This document shows positions 36,706-45,467 of a DNA stretch of 64,000 bases, one piece after another (the stretch's first letter is position 1; each line of letters begins with the position of its first letter). Source of the DNA: Pseudomonas putida. Lineage in GTDB: Bacteria > Pseudomonadota > Gammaproteobacteria > Pseudomonadales > Pseudomonadaceae. The notes under the pieces are model-generated. The model was not told where the DNA came from, did not search any database, and worked only from the letters and a program-made list of their open reading frames with translations. The DNA lies in assembly GCA_041071465.1 (NCBI GenBank), contig CP163498.1:930001-994000 (forward strand). Reading direction: 5' to 3'. The position numbers were made by a program, and so were the translations under genes.

Positions 36706-38997
36706 ATGATGAAACTGTCTTTGCTGGGCCTGGCCATGGGCCTTGCCAGTCAGGCGGCCCTCGCCGCCCCCACCGCCCCGCCCCTGCAGGACAAGCAGGC
36801 ATTCATCGACCATCTGATCAGCCAGATGACCGAAGCCGAGAAAATCGGCCAGTTGCGCCTGATCAGCATCGGTCCAGAAATGCCCCACGACAAGATTCGC
36901 GAGGAAATCGCCGCCGGCCGCATCGGTGGCACTTTCAACTCACGCACCGCCCCGGAAAACAGGCCGATGCAAGACGCCGCCATGCGCAGTCGCCTGAAGA
37001 TCCCGATGTTCTTCGCCTACGACACCATCCACGGCGAACGCACCATCTTCCCGATCGGCCTGGGCATGGCTGCCACCTGGGACATGGACGCGGTTGCCAA
37101 GGTCGGTCGCACCGCCGCTATCGAAGCCTCGGCCGACGCCTTGGACATGACCTTCGCACCGATGGTCGATATCGCCCGTGACCCGCGCTGGGGCCGCACC
37201 AGTGAAGGCTTCGGCGAAGACACCTACCTGACCTCGAAAATCGGCCAGGTGATGGTGCGCTCGTTCCAGGGCAGCAGCCCGGCCAACCCCGACAGCATCA
37301 TGGCCATCGTCAAGCACTTCGCCCTGTATGGCGCGGTGGAAGGCGGGCGCGACTACAACACAGTCGATATGAGCCTGCCGAAAATGTACAACGACTACCT
37401 GCCGCCCTATCGCGCCGCACTCGATGCGGGTGCCGGCGGGGTAATGGTGGCGCTGAACTCAATCAATGGCGTGCCGGCCACCTCCAACACCTGGCTGATG
37501 AACGACCTGCTGCGCAAGGAGTGGGGCTTCAAGGGCGTGACCATCAGCGACCACGGTGCAATCCAGGAGTTGATCCGCCACGGCGTCGCCCGCGACGGCC
37601 GTGAAGCCGCCAAGCTGGCGATCAAGGCCGGCATCGACATGAGCATGAACGACACCCTGTACGGCGAAGAACTGCCGGGCTTGCTGAAGTCTGGCGAAGT
37701 GACCCAGCGCGAGCTGGACCAGGCGGTGCGTGAAGTGCTGGGTGCCAAGTACGACATGGGCCTGTTCAAAGACCCGTACGTGCGTATCGGCAAGGCCGAA
37801 ACCGACCTGAAAGACTACTACGGCAACGACCGCCTGCACCGCGAAGCCGCGCGTGACGTGGCCCGCCGCAGCCTGGTGCTGCTGGAAAACCGCAACCAGA
37901 CCCTGCCACTGAAAAAAGCCGGCACCATTGCCTTGGTCGGCCCGCTGGCCGATGCCCCGATCGACATGATGGGCAGCTGGGCCGCCGACGGAAAACCCGT
38001 GCACTCGGTAACCGTTCGCGAAGGCTTGCGCCGTGCCATGGAGGGCAAGGCCAAGCTGGTCTATGCCAAAGGCTCCAACGTCACAGGCGACAAGGCGATC
38101 CTCGATTACCTGAACTTCCTCAACTTCGATGCCCCGGAAATCGTCGACGACCCACGTCCGCCTGCGGTGCTGATCGATGAAGCGGTCAAAGCGGCCAAGC
38201 AGTCCGATGTGATCGTGGCAGTGGTCGGCGAGTCGCGCGGCATGTCCCACGAGTCGTCGAGCCGTACCACCCTGGAAATCCCGGCCAGCCAGCGCGAGCT
38301 GATCAAGGCCCTCAAGGCAACCGGTAAACCACTGGTGCTGGTGCTGATGAACGGCCGCCCGCTGTCGATCAGCTGGGAACGCGAGCAGGCCGACGCGATC
38401 CTCGAAACCTGGTTCGCCGGCACCGAAGGCGGCAATGCCATCGCCGACGTACTGTTTGGCGATTACAACCCCTCTGGCAAGCTGGCCATCACCTTCCCGC
38501 GCTCGGTCGGGCAAATCCCGATGTACTACAACCACACCCGTATCGGCCGGCCATTCACGCCGGGCAAGCCGGGCAACTACACCTCGCAGTACTTCGAAGA
38601 GCCCAACGGGCCGCTGTACCCGTTCGGCTATGGCCTGAGCTACAGCAGCTTCGAGTTGTCGGGCCTGGCGCTGTCGAGCAAAGACCTCAAGCGCGGCGAT
38701 ACGCTGGAAGCCAAGGTAACGGTCAAGAACACCGGCAAGGTGGCAGGCGAGACGGTGGTGCAGCTGTACCTGCAGGATGTGTCCGCCTCGATGAGCCGCC
38801 CGGTGAAGGAGCTGAAAAACTTCCAGAAGCTTATGCTCAAGCCTGGCGAGACGCGCACATTGACCTTCAGCATCAGCGAGGACGACCTGAAGTTCTACAA
38901 TGGCCAGCTACAGCGGGTTGCCGAGCCCGGGGAATTCAATGTCCAGGTCGGGCTGGATTCCCAGGCGGTGCAGCAACAGAGTTTCGAGCTGCTGTAA
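36706..38997 (+). CDS. bglX: Periplasmic beta-glucosidase
   Basis: BglX is a GH3 exo-beta-glucosidase acting in the periplasm on oligosaccharides. The 763-residue precursor has a signal peptide (about 1-21, cut after ALA), the GH3 TIM-barrel domain with RDPRWGRTSEGFGED and the nucleophile Asp in KGVTISDHGAI (near residue 283), the alpha/beta sandwich domain (VGESRGMSHESSSRTTLEIP) and a C-terminal fibronectin III-like domain (VTVKNTGKVAGETVVQLYL). The length matches the family. ATGs at 36706 and 36709 are both possible. It stands alone and ends in a strong hairpin. Confidence 0.95.
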   Translation: MMKLSLLGLAMGLASQAALAAPTAPPLQDKQAFIDHLISQMTEAEKIGQLRLISIGPEMPHDKIREEIAAGRIGGTFNSRTAPENRPMQDAAMRSRLKIPMFFAYDTIHGERTIFPIGLGMAATWDMDAVAKVGRTAAIEASADALDMTFAPMVDIARDPRWGRTSEGFGEDTYLTSKIGQVMVRSFQGSSPANPDSIMAIVKHFALYGAVEGGRDYNTVDMSLPKMYNDYLPPYRAALDAGAGGVMVALNSINGVPATSNTWLMNDLLRKEWGFKGVTISDHGAIQELIRHGVARDGREAAKLAIKAGIDMSMNDTLYGEELPGLLKSGEVTQRELDQAVREVLGAKYDMGLFKDPYVRIGKAETDLKDYYGNDRLHREAARDVARRSLVLLENRNQTLPLKKAGTIALVGPLADAPIDMMGSWAADGKPVHSVTVREGLRRAMEGKAKLVYAKGSNVTGDKAILDYLNFLNFDAPEIVDDPRPPAVLIDEAVKAAKQSDVIVAVVGESRGMSHESSSRTTLEIPASQRELIKALKATGKPLVLVLMNGRPLSISWEREQADAILETWFAGTEGGNAIADVLFGDYNPSGKLAITFPRSVGQIPMYYNHTRIGRPFTPGKPGNYTSQYFEEPNGPLYPFGYGLSYSSFELSGLALSSKDLKRGDTLEAKVTVKNTGKVAGETVVQLYLQDVSASMSRPVKELKNFQKLMLKPGETRTLTFSISEDDLKFYNGQLQRVAEPGEFNVQVGLDSQAVQQQSFELL

Positions 38998-39014
38998 CTG
39001 AAAGGTCGCCTGTA

Positions 39015-39050
39015 CCGGCCCTTTCGCGGGCTTCCCCGCGAAAGGGCCGG
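39015..39050 (+). terminator. Strong hairpin after bglX
   Basis: A perfect 16-bp stem (CCGGCCCTTTCGCGGG and its complement) with a CTTC loop begins 18 bases after the bglX stop. No T run follows, but stems of this kind recur after Pseudomonas genes (also at 47794-47825 here) and probably end or stabilise transcripts. Confidence 0.65.
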
Positions 39051-39082
39051 CCCCGACATCCCAATCATCCGGATCCGCCCCC

Positions 39083-40839
39083 ATGCCCTTTTCCTTTCGC
39101 GCCCTGCGTCTGGGGCTGATCACCCTGCTGATCGTGCTGGGTACCGCCCTCAGTGCCGGCTGGGCCATGCACCAGGCCAAGCGCCAGGCCATGGAAGACG
39201 ACGCCCAGCGTGCCAGCCAGCAGTTGGGCCTGTACGCCAACGCCCTGCACACCCTGATCGACCGCTACCGCGCCCTGCCCGCCGTGTTGGCGCTGGACCC
39301 GAGCTGATCGCCGCGTTGCGCGGTCCGGTCACCGAACACGTACAGGACGCCCTGAACCACAAGCTCGAACGCATCAACGGCGCCGCCAATTCCTCCACCC
39401 TCGAACTGCTCGACCGCACCGGCCTGGCCATTGCCGCCAGCAACTGGCGGCTGCCCAGCAGCTACGTGGGTTCCAACTACGGCTTCCGGCCCTATTTCAA
39501 GCAAACCCGCAGCCAAGGCAGCGGCCGCTTCTACGCCGTGGGGGTGACCAGTGGCGTGCCGGGTTACTTCCTCGCCAGCGCGGTCAACGATGAGCATGGC
39601 CGCTTCCTCGGCGCCATGGTGGTGAAGCTGGAGTTCCCCGAGCTGGAACGCGAATGGCGCCAGGGCAGCGATACCCTGCTGGTCAGCGACGCCCGCGGCA
39701 TTACCTTCATTGCCAACCAGGACGGCTGGCGCTACCGCGAGCTGCAGCCGCTCAGTGGCGCCGACCGGGCCGAACTGGCCGAAACCCGCCAGTACGACAA
39801 GCAACCGTTGGTGCCGCTGCAACATCAGGTGCTGACGCGCTTTGCCGCCAACAGCACCCTTAGCCGCGTGCAAGGCCCGGAGGGCAGCGCCGAGTACTTG
39901 TGGGAGAGCCTGCCGCTGGAAGGCGAAAACTGGACGTTGCACCTGCTGCGCAAACCGCAGGTCGCCGCCGATGGCCGCAATGCCGCCCTCGGCGCCGCCG
40001 CCGTCTGGCTGAGCCTGGTGTTCGCTGCGCTGTTCGTCAGCCAGCGCCTGCGCCTGGCCCGCCTGCGCCAGCGCAGCCGACAAGAGCTCAAGCGCCAGGT
40101 CGAGGAGCGCACGCGCGAGCTGCGTACCGCCCAGGAAGGCCTGGTGCAATCCGCCAAACTGGCCGCGCTCGGGCAGATGTCGGCGGCCATGGCCCACGAA
40201 ATAAACCAACCGCTGACCACCCAACGCATGCAGCTGGAAACCCTGCGCCTGCTGCTTGACCATGGCCGCCATGACGAAGCGCGGCAGGCGCTGGAGCCGC
40301 TGGAACAAATGCTCACACGCATGGCAGCGCTTACCAGCCACCTGAAAACCTTCGCCCGCAACAGCCCGGTGGGCCTGCGCGAGCGCCTCGACCTGGCCAC
40401 CGTGGTCGACCAGGCCTTGCACCTGCTCGAAGCGCGCATTCGCAGCGAAGAAGTAGAGGTGGCCCTGTACCTGGCACGCCCGGCCTGGGTACGTGGCGAT
40501 GCCATCCGCCTGGAGCAGGTACTGATCAACCTGCTGCGCAATGCCCTCGACGCCATGGCCGACAAGCGCTACAAACGCCTGGAAATCCGCATCGAGCCCG
40601 ACGGCGAGCTGTGGCGCCTTAGCGTGCTCGACTCCGGTGGCGGCATTGCCGAAGCCGACCTGGCCAAGGTCTTCGACCCATTCTTCACCACCAAGCCAGT
40701 GGGTGAAGGGCTGGGGCTGGGCCTGGCCATTTCCTATGGCATCGTGCACGAGGCCGGTGGCCAGCTACAGGCCGAAAACCTGCCCGGCGGCGCGCGCCTG
40801 AGCCTTACCCTGCCCCGTGACCTGGAGCCTGTATGTTGA
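39083..40839 (+). pseudogene. DctB/MifS-like sensor histidine kinase, frameshifted as sequenced
   Basis: The N-terminal part (ATG 39083) has a membrane segment (about 8-28) and stops at a TGA at 39305-39307; the rest continues in another frame. Adding one G after 39300 (CCCGGAGCTG for CCCGAGCTG) gives LALDPELIAALRGPVTEHVQ and a 585-residue kinase: Cache-type periplasmic domain (about 30-290), second membrane segment near 300-318, coiled linker, H372 in AMAHEINQPLTT and an ATPase domain (NLLRNALDAMADK, GLGLGLAISYGIVHEAGG). It overlaps the regulator gene downstream. The DctB/MifS type senses C4/C5-dicarboxylates. Confidence 0.87.
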
Positions 40840-42167
40840 ATTCGGTGATCGTCGTCGATGATGAAGCCAGTATCCGCACGGCTGTCGAGCAATGGCTGAG
40901 CCTATCCGGCTTCAGCGTGCAGTTGTTCGCCCGCGCCGAAGAGTGCCTGGCACACCTGCCGCGGCACTTTCCCGGGGTGATCATCAGCGATGTCCGCATG
41001 CCGGGCATGGATGGCCTGCAATTGCTCGAACGCCTGCAGGCGGATGACCCCGACCTGCCCGTGATTTTGCTCACCGGCCACGGTGATGTGCCCATGGCGG
41101 TAGAAGCCATGCGCAACGGGGCCTATGACTTCCTTGAAAAACCCTTTACCCCGCAACACTTGCTGGGCAGCCTGCGCCGAGCCCTGGAGAAGCGCCAGCT
41201 GGTGCTGGAGAACCGCCGGTTGCACGAGCAGGCCGACCTCAAGTCACGCCTGGAGGGGACGCTGCTTGGCATGTCCCAAGGCCTGCAGCAACTGCGCCGG
41301 CAAGTGCTGGAGCTGGCCAGCCTGCCGGTCAATGTGCTGATTCGTGGTGAAACCGGCAGTGGCAAGGAGCGTGTCGCCCGCTGCCTGCACGATTTTGGCC
41401 CGCGCGCCGACAAGCCGTTCGTTGCCCTCAACTGTGCAGCAATCCCAGAGTCGCTGTTCGAGGCCGAGCTGTTCGGTCACGAGAGCGGCGCCTTTACCGG
41501 CGCCCAGGGCAAGCGCATCGGCAAGCTGGAGTACGCCAACGGTGGCACGGTGTTCCTTGACGAAATCGAGAGCATGCCACTGGCGCAGCAGGCCAAGCTG
41601 CTACGGGTGATTCAGGAACAGAAGGTGGAGCGCCTGGGGGCCAACCAGAGCATCAGCGTCGACTTGCGAATCATTGCCGCGACCAAGCCCGACCTGCTCG
41701 ACGAAGCCCGTGCCGGGCGCTTTCGCGAAGACCTGGCCTACCGCTTGAACGTGGCCGAGCTGCGCCTGGCACCATTGCGTGAACGGCGTGAGGACATCGC
41801 GCTGCTGTTCGACCACTTTGCCCGTGCGGCAAGCGAAAAGCTTGGGCGTGCCGCGCCGCCGCCGTCGGGAGCACAGCTGGCGCAACTGCTGTCGCATGAC
41901 TGGCCGGGCAATGTGCGTGAACTGGCCAATGCGGCGGAGCGGCATGCATTGGGTTTGGGTTCGCCGAACATCGAGGTGGCGCCTGCCGGGCAATCGCTGG
42001 GCGAGCAAATGGAAGCGTTCGAGGCGCAATGCCTACGCGCGGCGTTGCGCCAGCATGGTGGGGCGATCAATGCAGTGATGGAGGCGTTGCAGCTGCCACG
42101 GCGCACACTGAACGAGAAGATGCAGCGGCATGGGTTGGTACGTGAGGATTTTGTCGGGCGGGAATGA
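40833..42167 (+). CDS. Sigma-54-dependent response regulator, DctD/MifR-like
   Basis: The 444-residue protein has a receiver domain with D53 and K103, an AAA+ domain with Walker A GETGSGKE (172-179), the sigma-54-contact loop GAFTGA (219-224) and Walker B VFLDEIES, and a C-terminal Fis-type helix-turn-helix (INAVMEALQLPRRTLNEKM). ATG 40833 overlaps the kinase end. The next gene is an MHS-family dicarboxylate permease with a sigma-54 promoter in front of it, so this regulator probably activates that gene, as MifR does for alpha-ketoglutarate uptake in P. aeruginosa. Confidence 0.9.
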   Translation: MLNSVIVVDDEASIRTAVEQWLSLSGFSVQLFARAEECLAHLPRHFPGVIISDVRMPGMDGLQLLERLQADDPDLPVILLTGHGDVPMAVEAMRNGAYDFLEKPFTPQHLLGSLRRALEKRQLVLENRRLHEQADLKSRLEGTLLGMSQGLQQLRRQVLELASLPVNVLIRGETGSGKERVARCLHDFGPRADKPFVALNCAAIPESLFEAELFGHESGAFTGAQGKRIGKLEYANGGTVFLDEIESMPLAQQAKLLRVIQEQKVERLGANQSISVDLRIIAATKPDLLDEARAGRFREDLAYRLNVAELRLAPLRERREDIALLFDHFARAASEKLGRAAPPPSGAQLAQLLSHDWPGNVRELANAAERHALGLGSPNIEVAPAGQSLGEQMEAFEAQCLRAALRQHGGAINAVMEALQLPRRTLNEKMQRHGLVREDFVGRE

Positions 42168-42177
42168 GCGGAAATCC

Positions 42178-42201
42178 GCTTATTGGTAATGACTAATAAG
42201 C
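42178..42201. promoter_or_regulatory. Candidate enhancer site for the DctD/MifR-like regulator
   Basis: GCTTATT (42178-42184) and AATAAGC (42195-42201) form an inverted repeat with a 10-base spacer, and a further CCGCTTA half lies at 42208-42214. It sits about 135-155 bases upstream of the sigma-54 promoter, the usual enhancer distance. Confidence 0.5.
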
Positions 42202-42229
42202 AAACATCCGCTTACTTCTCGGCGATCTT

Positions 42230-42275
42230 GGGGCTGCTTTGCAGCCCATCGCGACGCAAGGCCGCTCCTACAAGG
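42230..42275. repeat. Single REP-like element upstream of the permease gene
   Basis: GGGCTGC-TTT-GCAGCCC followed by CATCGCGACGCAAGGCCGCTCC matches one arm of the P. putida REP family (compare 21901-21937). Confidence 0.6.
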
Positions 42276-42333
42276 CCACTAACATGCGGGGTCTGGGCAG
42301 ACTACGCCCTCAAATGAATCAGCCTGCACCCAT

Positions 42334-42350
42334 TTGGCACACCTTCTGCA
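42334..42350 (+). promoter_or_regulatory. Sigma-54 promoter of the dicarboxylate permease
   Basis: TGGCAC (42335-42340) and CTGCA (42346-42350) have the exact -24/-12 spacing (GG and GC ten bases apart). It lies about 60 bases before the ATG at 42410 and directly follows a sigma-54 activator gene. Confidence 0.8.
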
Positions 42351-42409
42351 ATCACCTGTGCAAGCTGCGCCACGGCGCGCTCCACAAAAACAACGAGAAG
42401 GTATCCCTG

Positions 42410-43729
42410 ATGGATAACGCCACCTCCCTGCCCGCCGGGGCGGCCACCGCGCCTGCCGCAGAAAAAACCACCGCCAGCCGCCTGAAGTCGATTTTCAGCG
42501 GGTCCATCGGCAACATGGTCGAATGGTACGACTGGTACGTCTACGCCGCGTTCTCGCTGTACTTCGCCAAGGCCTTCTTCCCGGCCGGCGACTCCACCGC
42601 ACAACTGCTCAACACCGCCGCGATCTTCGCCGTGGGCTTTCTGATGCGCCCGATCGGCGGCTGGCTGATGGGCCTGTACGCCGACCGCAAGGGCCGCAAG
42701 GCCGCGCTCATGGCTTCGGTACTGCTGATGTGCGCAGGCTCGTTGGTCATCGCCCTGACCCCGGGTTACGAAACCATCGGCGTCGCCGCGCCTATCCTGC
42801 TGGTCATCGCACGCCTGCTGCAGGGCCTGTCGGTAGGTGGTGAATACGGCACCTCGGCCACCTACCTCAGCGAAATGGCCAGCAAGGAACGCCGTGGCTT
42901 CTTCTCCAGCTTCCAGTACGTGACCCTGATCTCCGGCCAGCTCATCGCCCTGGCGGTATTGATCGTCCTGCAGCAGACCCTGACCACCGAGCAGCTGTAT
43001 GCCTGGGGCTGGCGCGTGCCGTTCGTGATCGGTGCGCTGTGCGCCGTAGTGGCCCTGTACCTGCGTCGCGGCATGGAAGAAACCGCATCGTTCACCAAGA
43101 AGGAAAAGGCCAAGGAAAGCCTGATGCGCACCCTGCTGCGTCACCCCAAGGAGCTGATGACAGTGGTCGGCCTGACCATGGGCGGCACCCTGGCCTTCTA
43201 CACCTACACCACCTACATGCAGAAGTACCTGGTCAACACCGTGGGCATGAGCATCAGCGACTCGACCACCATCTCGGCCGCCACGCTGTTCCTGTTCATG
43301 TGCCTGCAGCCGGTGATCGGCGGGCTGTCCGACAAGATCGGCCGACGTCCGATCCTGATCGCCTTCGGTGTGCTCGGCACCCTGTTCACCGTACCGATCC
43401 TCAGCACCCTGCACACCATCCAAACCTGGTGGGGCGCGTTCTTCCTGATCATGGCTGCTTTGATCATCGTCAGCGGCTACACCTCGATCAACGCCGTGGT
43501 CAAGGCCGAGCTGTTCCCAACTGAAATTCGCGCACTGGGCGTAGGCCTGCCATATGCGCTGACCGTGTCGATCTTCGGCGGTACCGCTGAGTACGTGGCC
43601 CTGTGGTTCAAGAGCGTCGGCATGGAAAGCGGCTTCTACTGGTACGTTACCGCCTGCATCGCTTGCTCGCTGCTGGTTTACGCAACCATGAAGGACACCA
43701 AGCAACACTCGCGAATTACTACTGATTGA
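42410..43729 (+). CDS. kgtP: MHS-family MFS permease, probably alpha-ketoglutarate
   Basis: The 439-residue protein has 12 predicted membrane spans and the metabolite:H+ symporter motifs GNMVEWYDWYVYAAF near residue 38, RPIGGWLMGLYADRKGRKAAL and LLQGLSVGGEYGTSATYLSE. It resembles KgtP/PcaT, importers of alpha-ketoglutarate or related dicarboxylates. The ATG at 42410 (MDNATSLPAG) has a GAGAAGG site; an upstream in-frame ATG at 42239 lies before the sigma-54 promoter and is rejected. Expression is probably controlled by the adjacent kinase/regulator pair. A Rho-independent terminator follows. Confidence 0.88.
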   Translation: MDNATSLPAGAATAPAAEKTTASRLKSIFSGSIGNMVEWYDWYVYAAFSLYFAKAFFPAGDSTAQLLNTAAIFAVGFLMRPIGGWLMGLYADRKGRKAALMASVLLMCAGSLVIALTPGYETIGVAAPILLVIARLLQGLSVGGEYGTSATYLSEMASKERRGFFSSFQYVTLISGQLIALAVLIVLQQTLTTEQLYAWGWRVPFVIGALCAVVALYLRRGMEETASFTKKEKAKESLMRTLLRHPKELMTVVGLTMGGTLAFYTYTTYMQKYLVNTVGMSISDSTTISAATLFLFMCLQPVIGGLSDKIGRRPILIAFGVLGTLFTVPILSTLHTIQTWWGAFFLIMAALIIVSGYTSINAVVKAELFPTEIRALGVGLPYALTVSIFGGTAEYVALWFKSVGMESGFYWYVTACIACSLLVYATMKDTKQHSRITTD

Positions 43730-43748
43730 CGCAGGCCTGGTAATACTG

Positions 43749-43784
43749 AAAGGGGCGCACCATTGTATGGGGCGCCCCTTTTTA
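43749..43784 (+). terminator. Rho-independent terminator after the permease gene
   Basis: AAGGGGCGC and GCGCCCCTT arms around a short loop, followed by TTT, 20 bases after the stop codon. Confidence 0.85.
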
Positions 43785-43848
43785 TGCCCGCTCTGATAAA
43801 GGATCTCGGCTGCCAAGTGCTTGTCAAAACAGGTTTATCGCCTTCGAG

Positions 43849-43874
43849 ATCGAGCGCCGCGCGCGGCGCTCGAT
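43849..43874. repeat. 26-bp perfect palindrome, second copy of a repeat family
   Basis: ATCGAGCGCCGCG joined to its exact complement. The same core appears in the palindrome at 14493-14548, also between genes. It lies 55 bases before the convergent membrane-protein stop and may serve as a bidirectional terminator. Confidence 0.6.
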
Positions 43875-43928
43875 TTCAGCAACACCGCAAACATCAAGCC
43901 ATACCTCCAAAGCCCCTGATGAGCCGAT

Positions 43929-44681
43929 TCAAGACACCTCCAACGCCTGACGCGGTTCACGGCGCTGGTACCAGTTGGCCATCAGCACCAGCACCAGCAG
44001 CACCCCGCCCAGCACTGCCGAAGAGCCGACCGTGCCAAAGTCCAGGCCGCCCTTCTCATGCGGCTTGGTCAGGAAGTCACCCAAGGTGGCGCCAAACGGC
44101 CGGGTGAGCACGAACGCGACCCAGAACAACACAACGCCTGGGATGCGGGTCCAATATCGAGCCACCACCACCAATGCAATGGCACTGCCAATCAACAGTG
44201 CGCCACCGGCAAAGCCCAGCCCCGAGTCATCGGCCAGGTAATCGCCCAGCGCGGTGCCGAGGGTGTTGGAAAACAGGATTGCCACCCAGTAGAACAGCTC
44301 GCCCGTGCGGTTCTTGATACGGGTGACATCCAGCGGGTTGCCACTCAGACGCCAGACCAGGAAGGTCAGTAACAGGATGCCGATGAGCAGCGCCGAACCC
44401 GTGGCATAACCCAGCCCCAGGGTACGGTCCATGAAATCGGACATGGTGGTGCCAGCGGTACTGGTGGAGAGAATAACCAACCAGTACAGCATCGGGTGAT
44501 AGCGGCGCGAGTACAACTGGCCCAGCAACGTCAGCAGAAACACGCTGATCAGCAGCAGCGAGCTAAGTGCATAGCCGATGTTCAGGGTCATCGACAGCAA
44601 GTCGCCTGCTGTTTCACCCAGGGTGGTAGCGCAGATCTTCATGACCCAGAAGGCCAAGGTGATTTGCGGGAGTTTGTTCAT
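43929..44681 (-). CDS. Four-repeat integral membrane protein (COG4705-like)
   Basis: The 250-residue protein is nearly all membrane, with about eight spans. It consists of four copies of a two-helix unit; each begins with an aromatic pair and ends in a Gly/Ser-Asp motif: FWVMKICATTLGETAGDLL (11-29), YWLVILSTSTAGTTMSDFM (66-84), YWVAILFSNTLGTALGDYL (131-149), FWVAFVLTRPFGATLGDFL (186-204). The conserved acidic residue in each unit could line a pore or metal path. ATG 44681 is the start. Family name from memory; function unknown. Confidence 0.8.
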   Translation of the reverse strand: MNKLPQITLAFWVMKICATTLGETAGDLLSMTLNIGYALSSLLLISVFLLTLLGQLYSRRYHPMLYWLVILSTSTAGTTMSDFMDRTLGLGYATGSALLIGILLLTFLVWRLSGNPLDVTRIKNRTGELFYWVAILFSNTLGTALGDYLADDSGLGFAGGALLIGSAIALVVVARYWTRIPGVVLFWVAFVLTRPFGATLGDFLTKPHEKGGLDFGTVGSSAVLGGVLLVLVLMANWYQRREPRQALEVS

Positions 44682-45022
44682 TGTTGTGCCGCTCCAGTTT
44701 TAGGTGCGGCGATGGTGCTGAGCAGCGTCTGAAAAATCGGTTGGTGATAGATGAAAAATACGTTCATCGGCCATCTGCTTCAGATTTTTCCTTCTTAACG
44801 CCCTATTAATTCCACCTCATCAAGCTGCAATGGCTGGCAGAACGTTGGTGCAAGCACCGACGTACCTTGGGCCAGGCTGCTGCCTGATTGACGGTATGCG
44901 CACCCATATATATCTATTTATTAGATTTTTAACCGCTATTTTTTGCGCTTTTTAATCGAATTAATAGGCGTAGCATTTAACCCATAGAAACAAACAACTC
45001 ACGAACCCCTGGAGCAACGACC
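44682..45022. other. AT-rich divergent intergenic region with candidate TTAA-repeat box
   Basis: This 341-base gap separates two divergent genes of unknown function. TTAA at 44795-44798 and 44806-44809 are 11 bp apart, like PmrA/ColR-type boxes. The stretch 44905-44990 is unusually AT-rich for this genome and could hold an UP-type promoter for the repeat-protein gene. No gene is seen. Confidence 0.45.
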
Positions 45023-45349
45023 ATGAAAAACAAACTGATCCTCACCCTGGCCCTCTCGGTTCTCGCAACGGGCGCCTTTGCCGAAGATGGCTTCGATCGC
45101 ACCAACGCCCACACCTTCGCCGCAGCCCAGACTCAATCCGCTAATTACGTTGAAGACGGCTTTGACCGCACCGGCGGCCAACGCTTCGCCGAAGACGGCT
45201 TCGACCGCACCGGCGGCCAACGCTTCGCCGAAGATGGCTTCGACCGCACCGGCGGCCAACGCTTCGCCGAAGACGGCTTCGACCGCACCGGTGGCCAACG
45301 CTTCGCCGAAGATGGCTTCGACCGCACCAACGCCCACCGCATCAGCTGA
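45023..45349 (+). CDS. Small exported protein made of 13-residue repeats
   Basis: The 108-residue precursor has a signal peptide (1-20, cut after AFA) and a mature part built of the unit EDGFDRTGGQRFA: a diverged copy at 21-33, a 10-residue linker, four identical copies at 44-95 and a final variant at 96-108 (EDGFDRTNAHRIS). It resembles small pseudomonad exported proteins with GSDRT-type repeats, some of which carry the label phage infection protein, but that label has no clear basis. ATG 45023 follows GGAGC. Function unknown; probably periplasmic and disordered. Confidence 0.82.
   Translation: MKNKLILTLALSVLATGAFAEDGFDRTNAHTFAAAQTQSANYVEDGFDRTGGQRFAEDGFDRTGGQRFAEDGFDRTGGQRFAEDGFDRTGGQRFAEDGFDRTNAHRIS
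45152..45307 (+). repeat. Four tandem 39-bp repeats within the exported-protein gene
   Basis: Four consecutive 39-bp units starting GAAGACGGCTT / GAAGATGGCTT differ by only single silent changes, and all encode the same 13 residues. A fifth, diverged unit follows in frame. Copy number could vary by slippage without breaking the frame. Confidence 0.95.
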
Positions 45350-45365
45350 TCCCTGATGCGAGCAC

Positions 45366-45396
45366 CCAGCCCGGCTTTAGCCGGGCTTGATCATTT
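45366..45396 (+). terminator. Probable terminator after the repeat-protein gene
   Basis: AGCCCGGC-TTTA-GCCGGGCT forms an 8-bp GC-rich stem 18 bases after the stop, followed by a modest T-rich stretch. Confidence 0.65.
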
Positions 45397-45467
45397 GCAG
45401 GCGAGCTCAGGCTTGGCACACTAGGCACCTTGTCCACCAGGAGGTAGGGCCAGCAAGCCCAGCACAG

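Noticed and set aside
45152..45307. CRISPR-like repeat array
   Set aside because: The units are directly adjacent with no spacers and encode a continuous signal-peptide-bearing protein.
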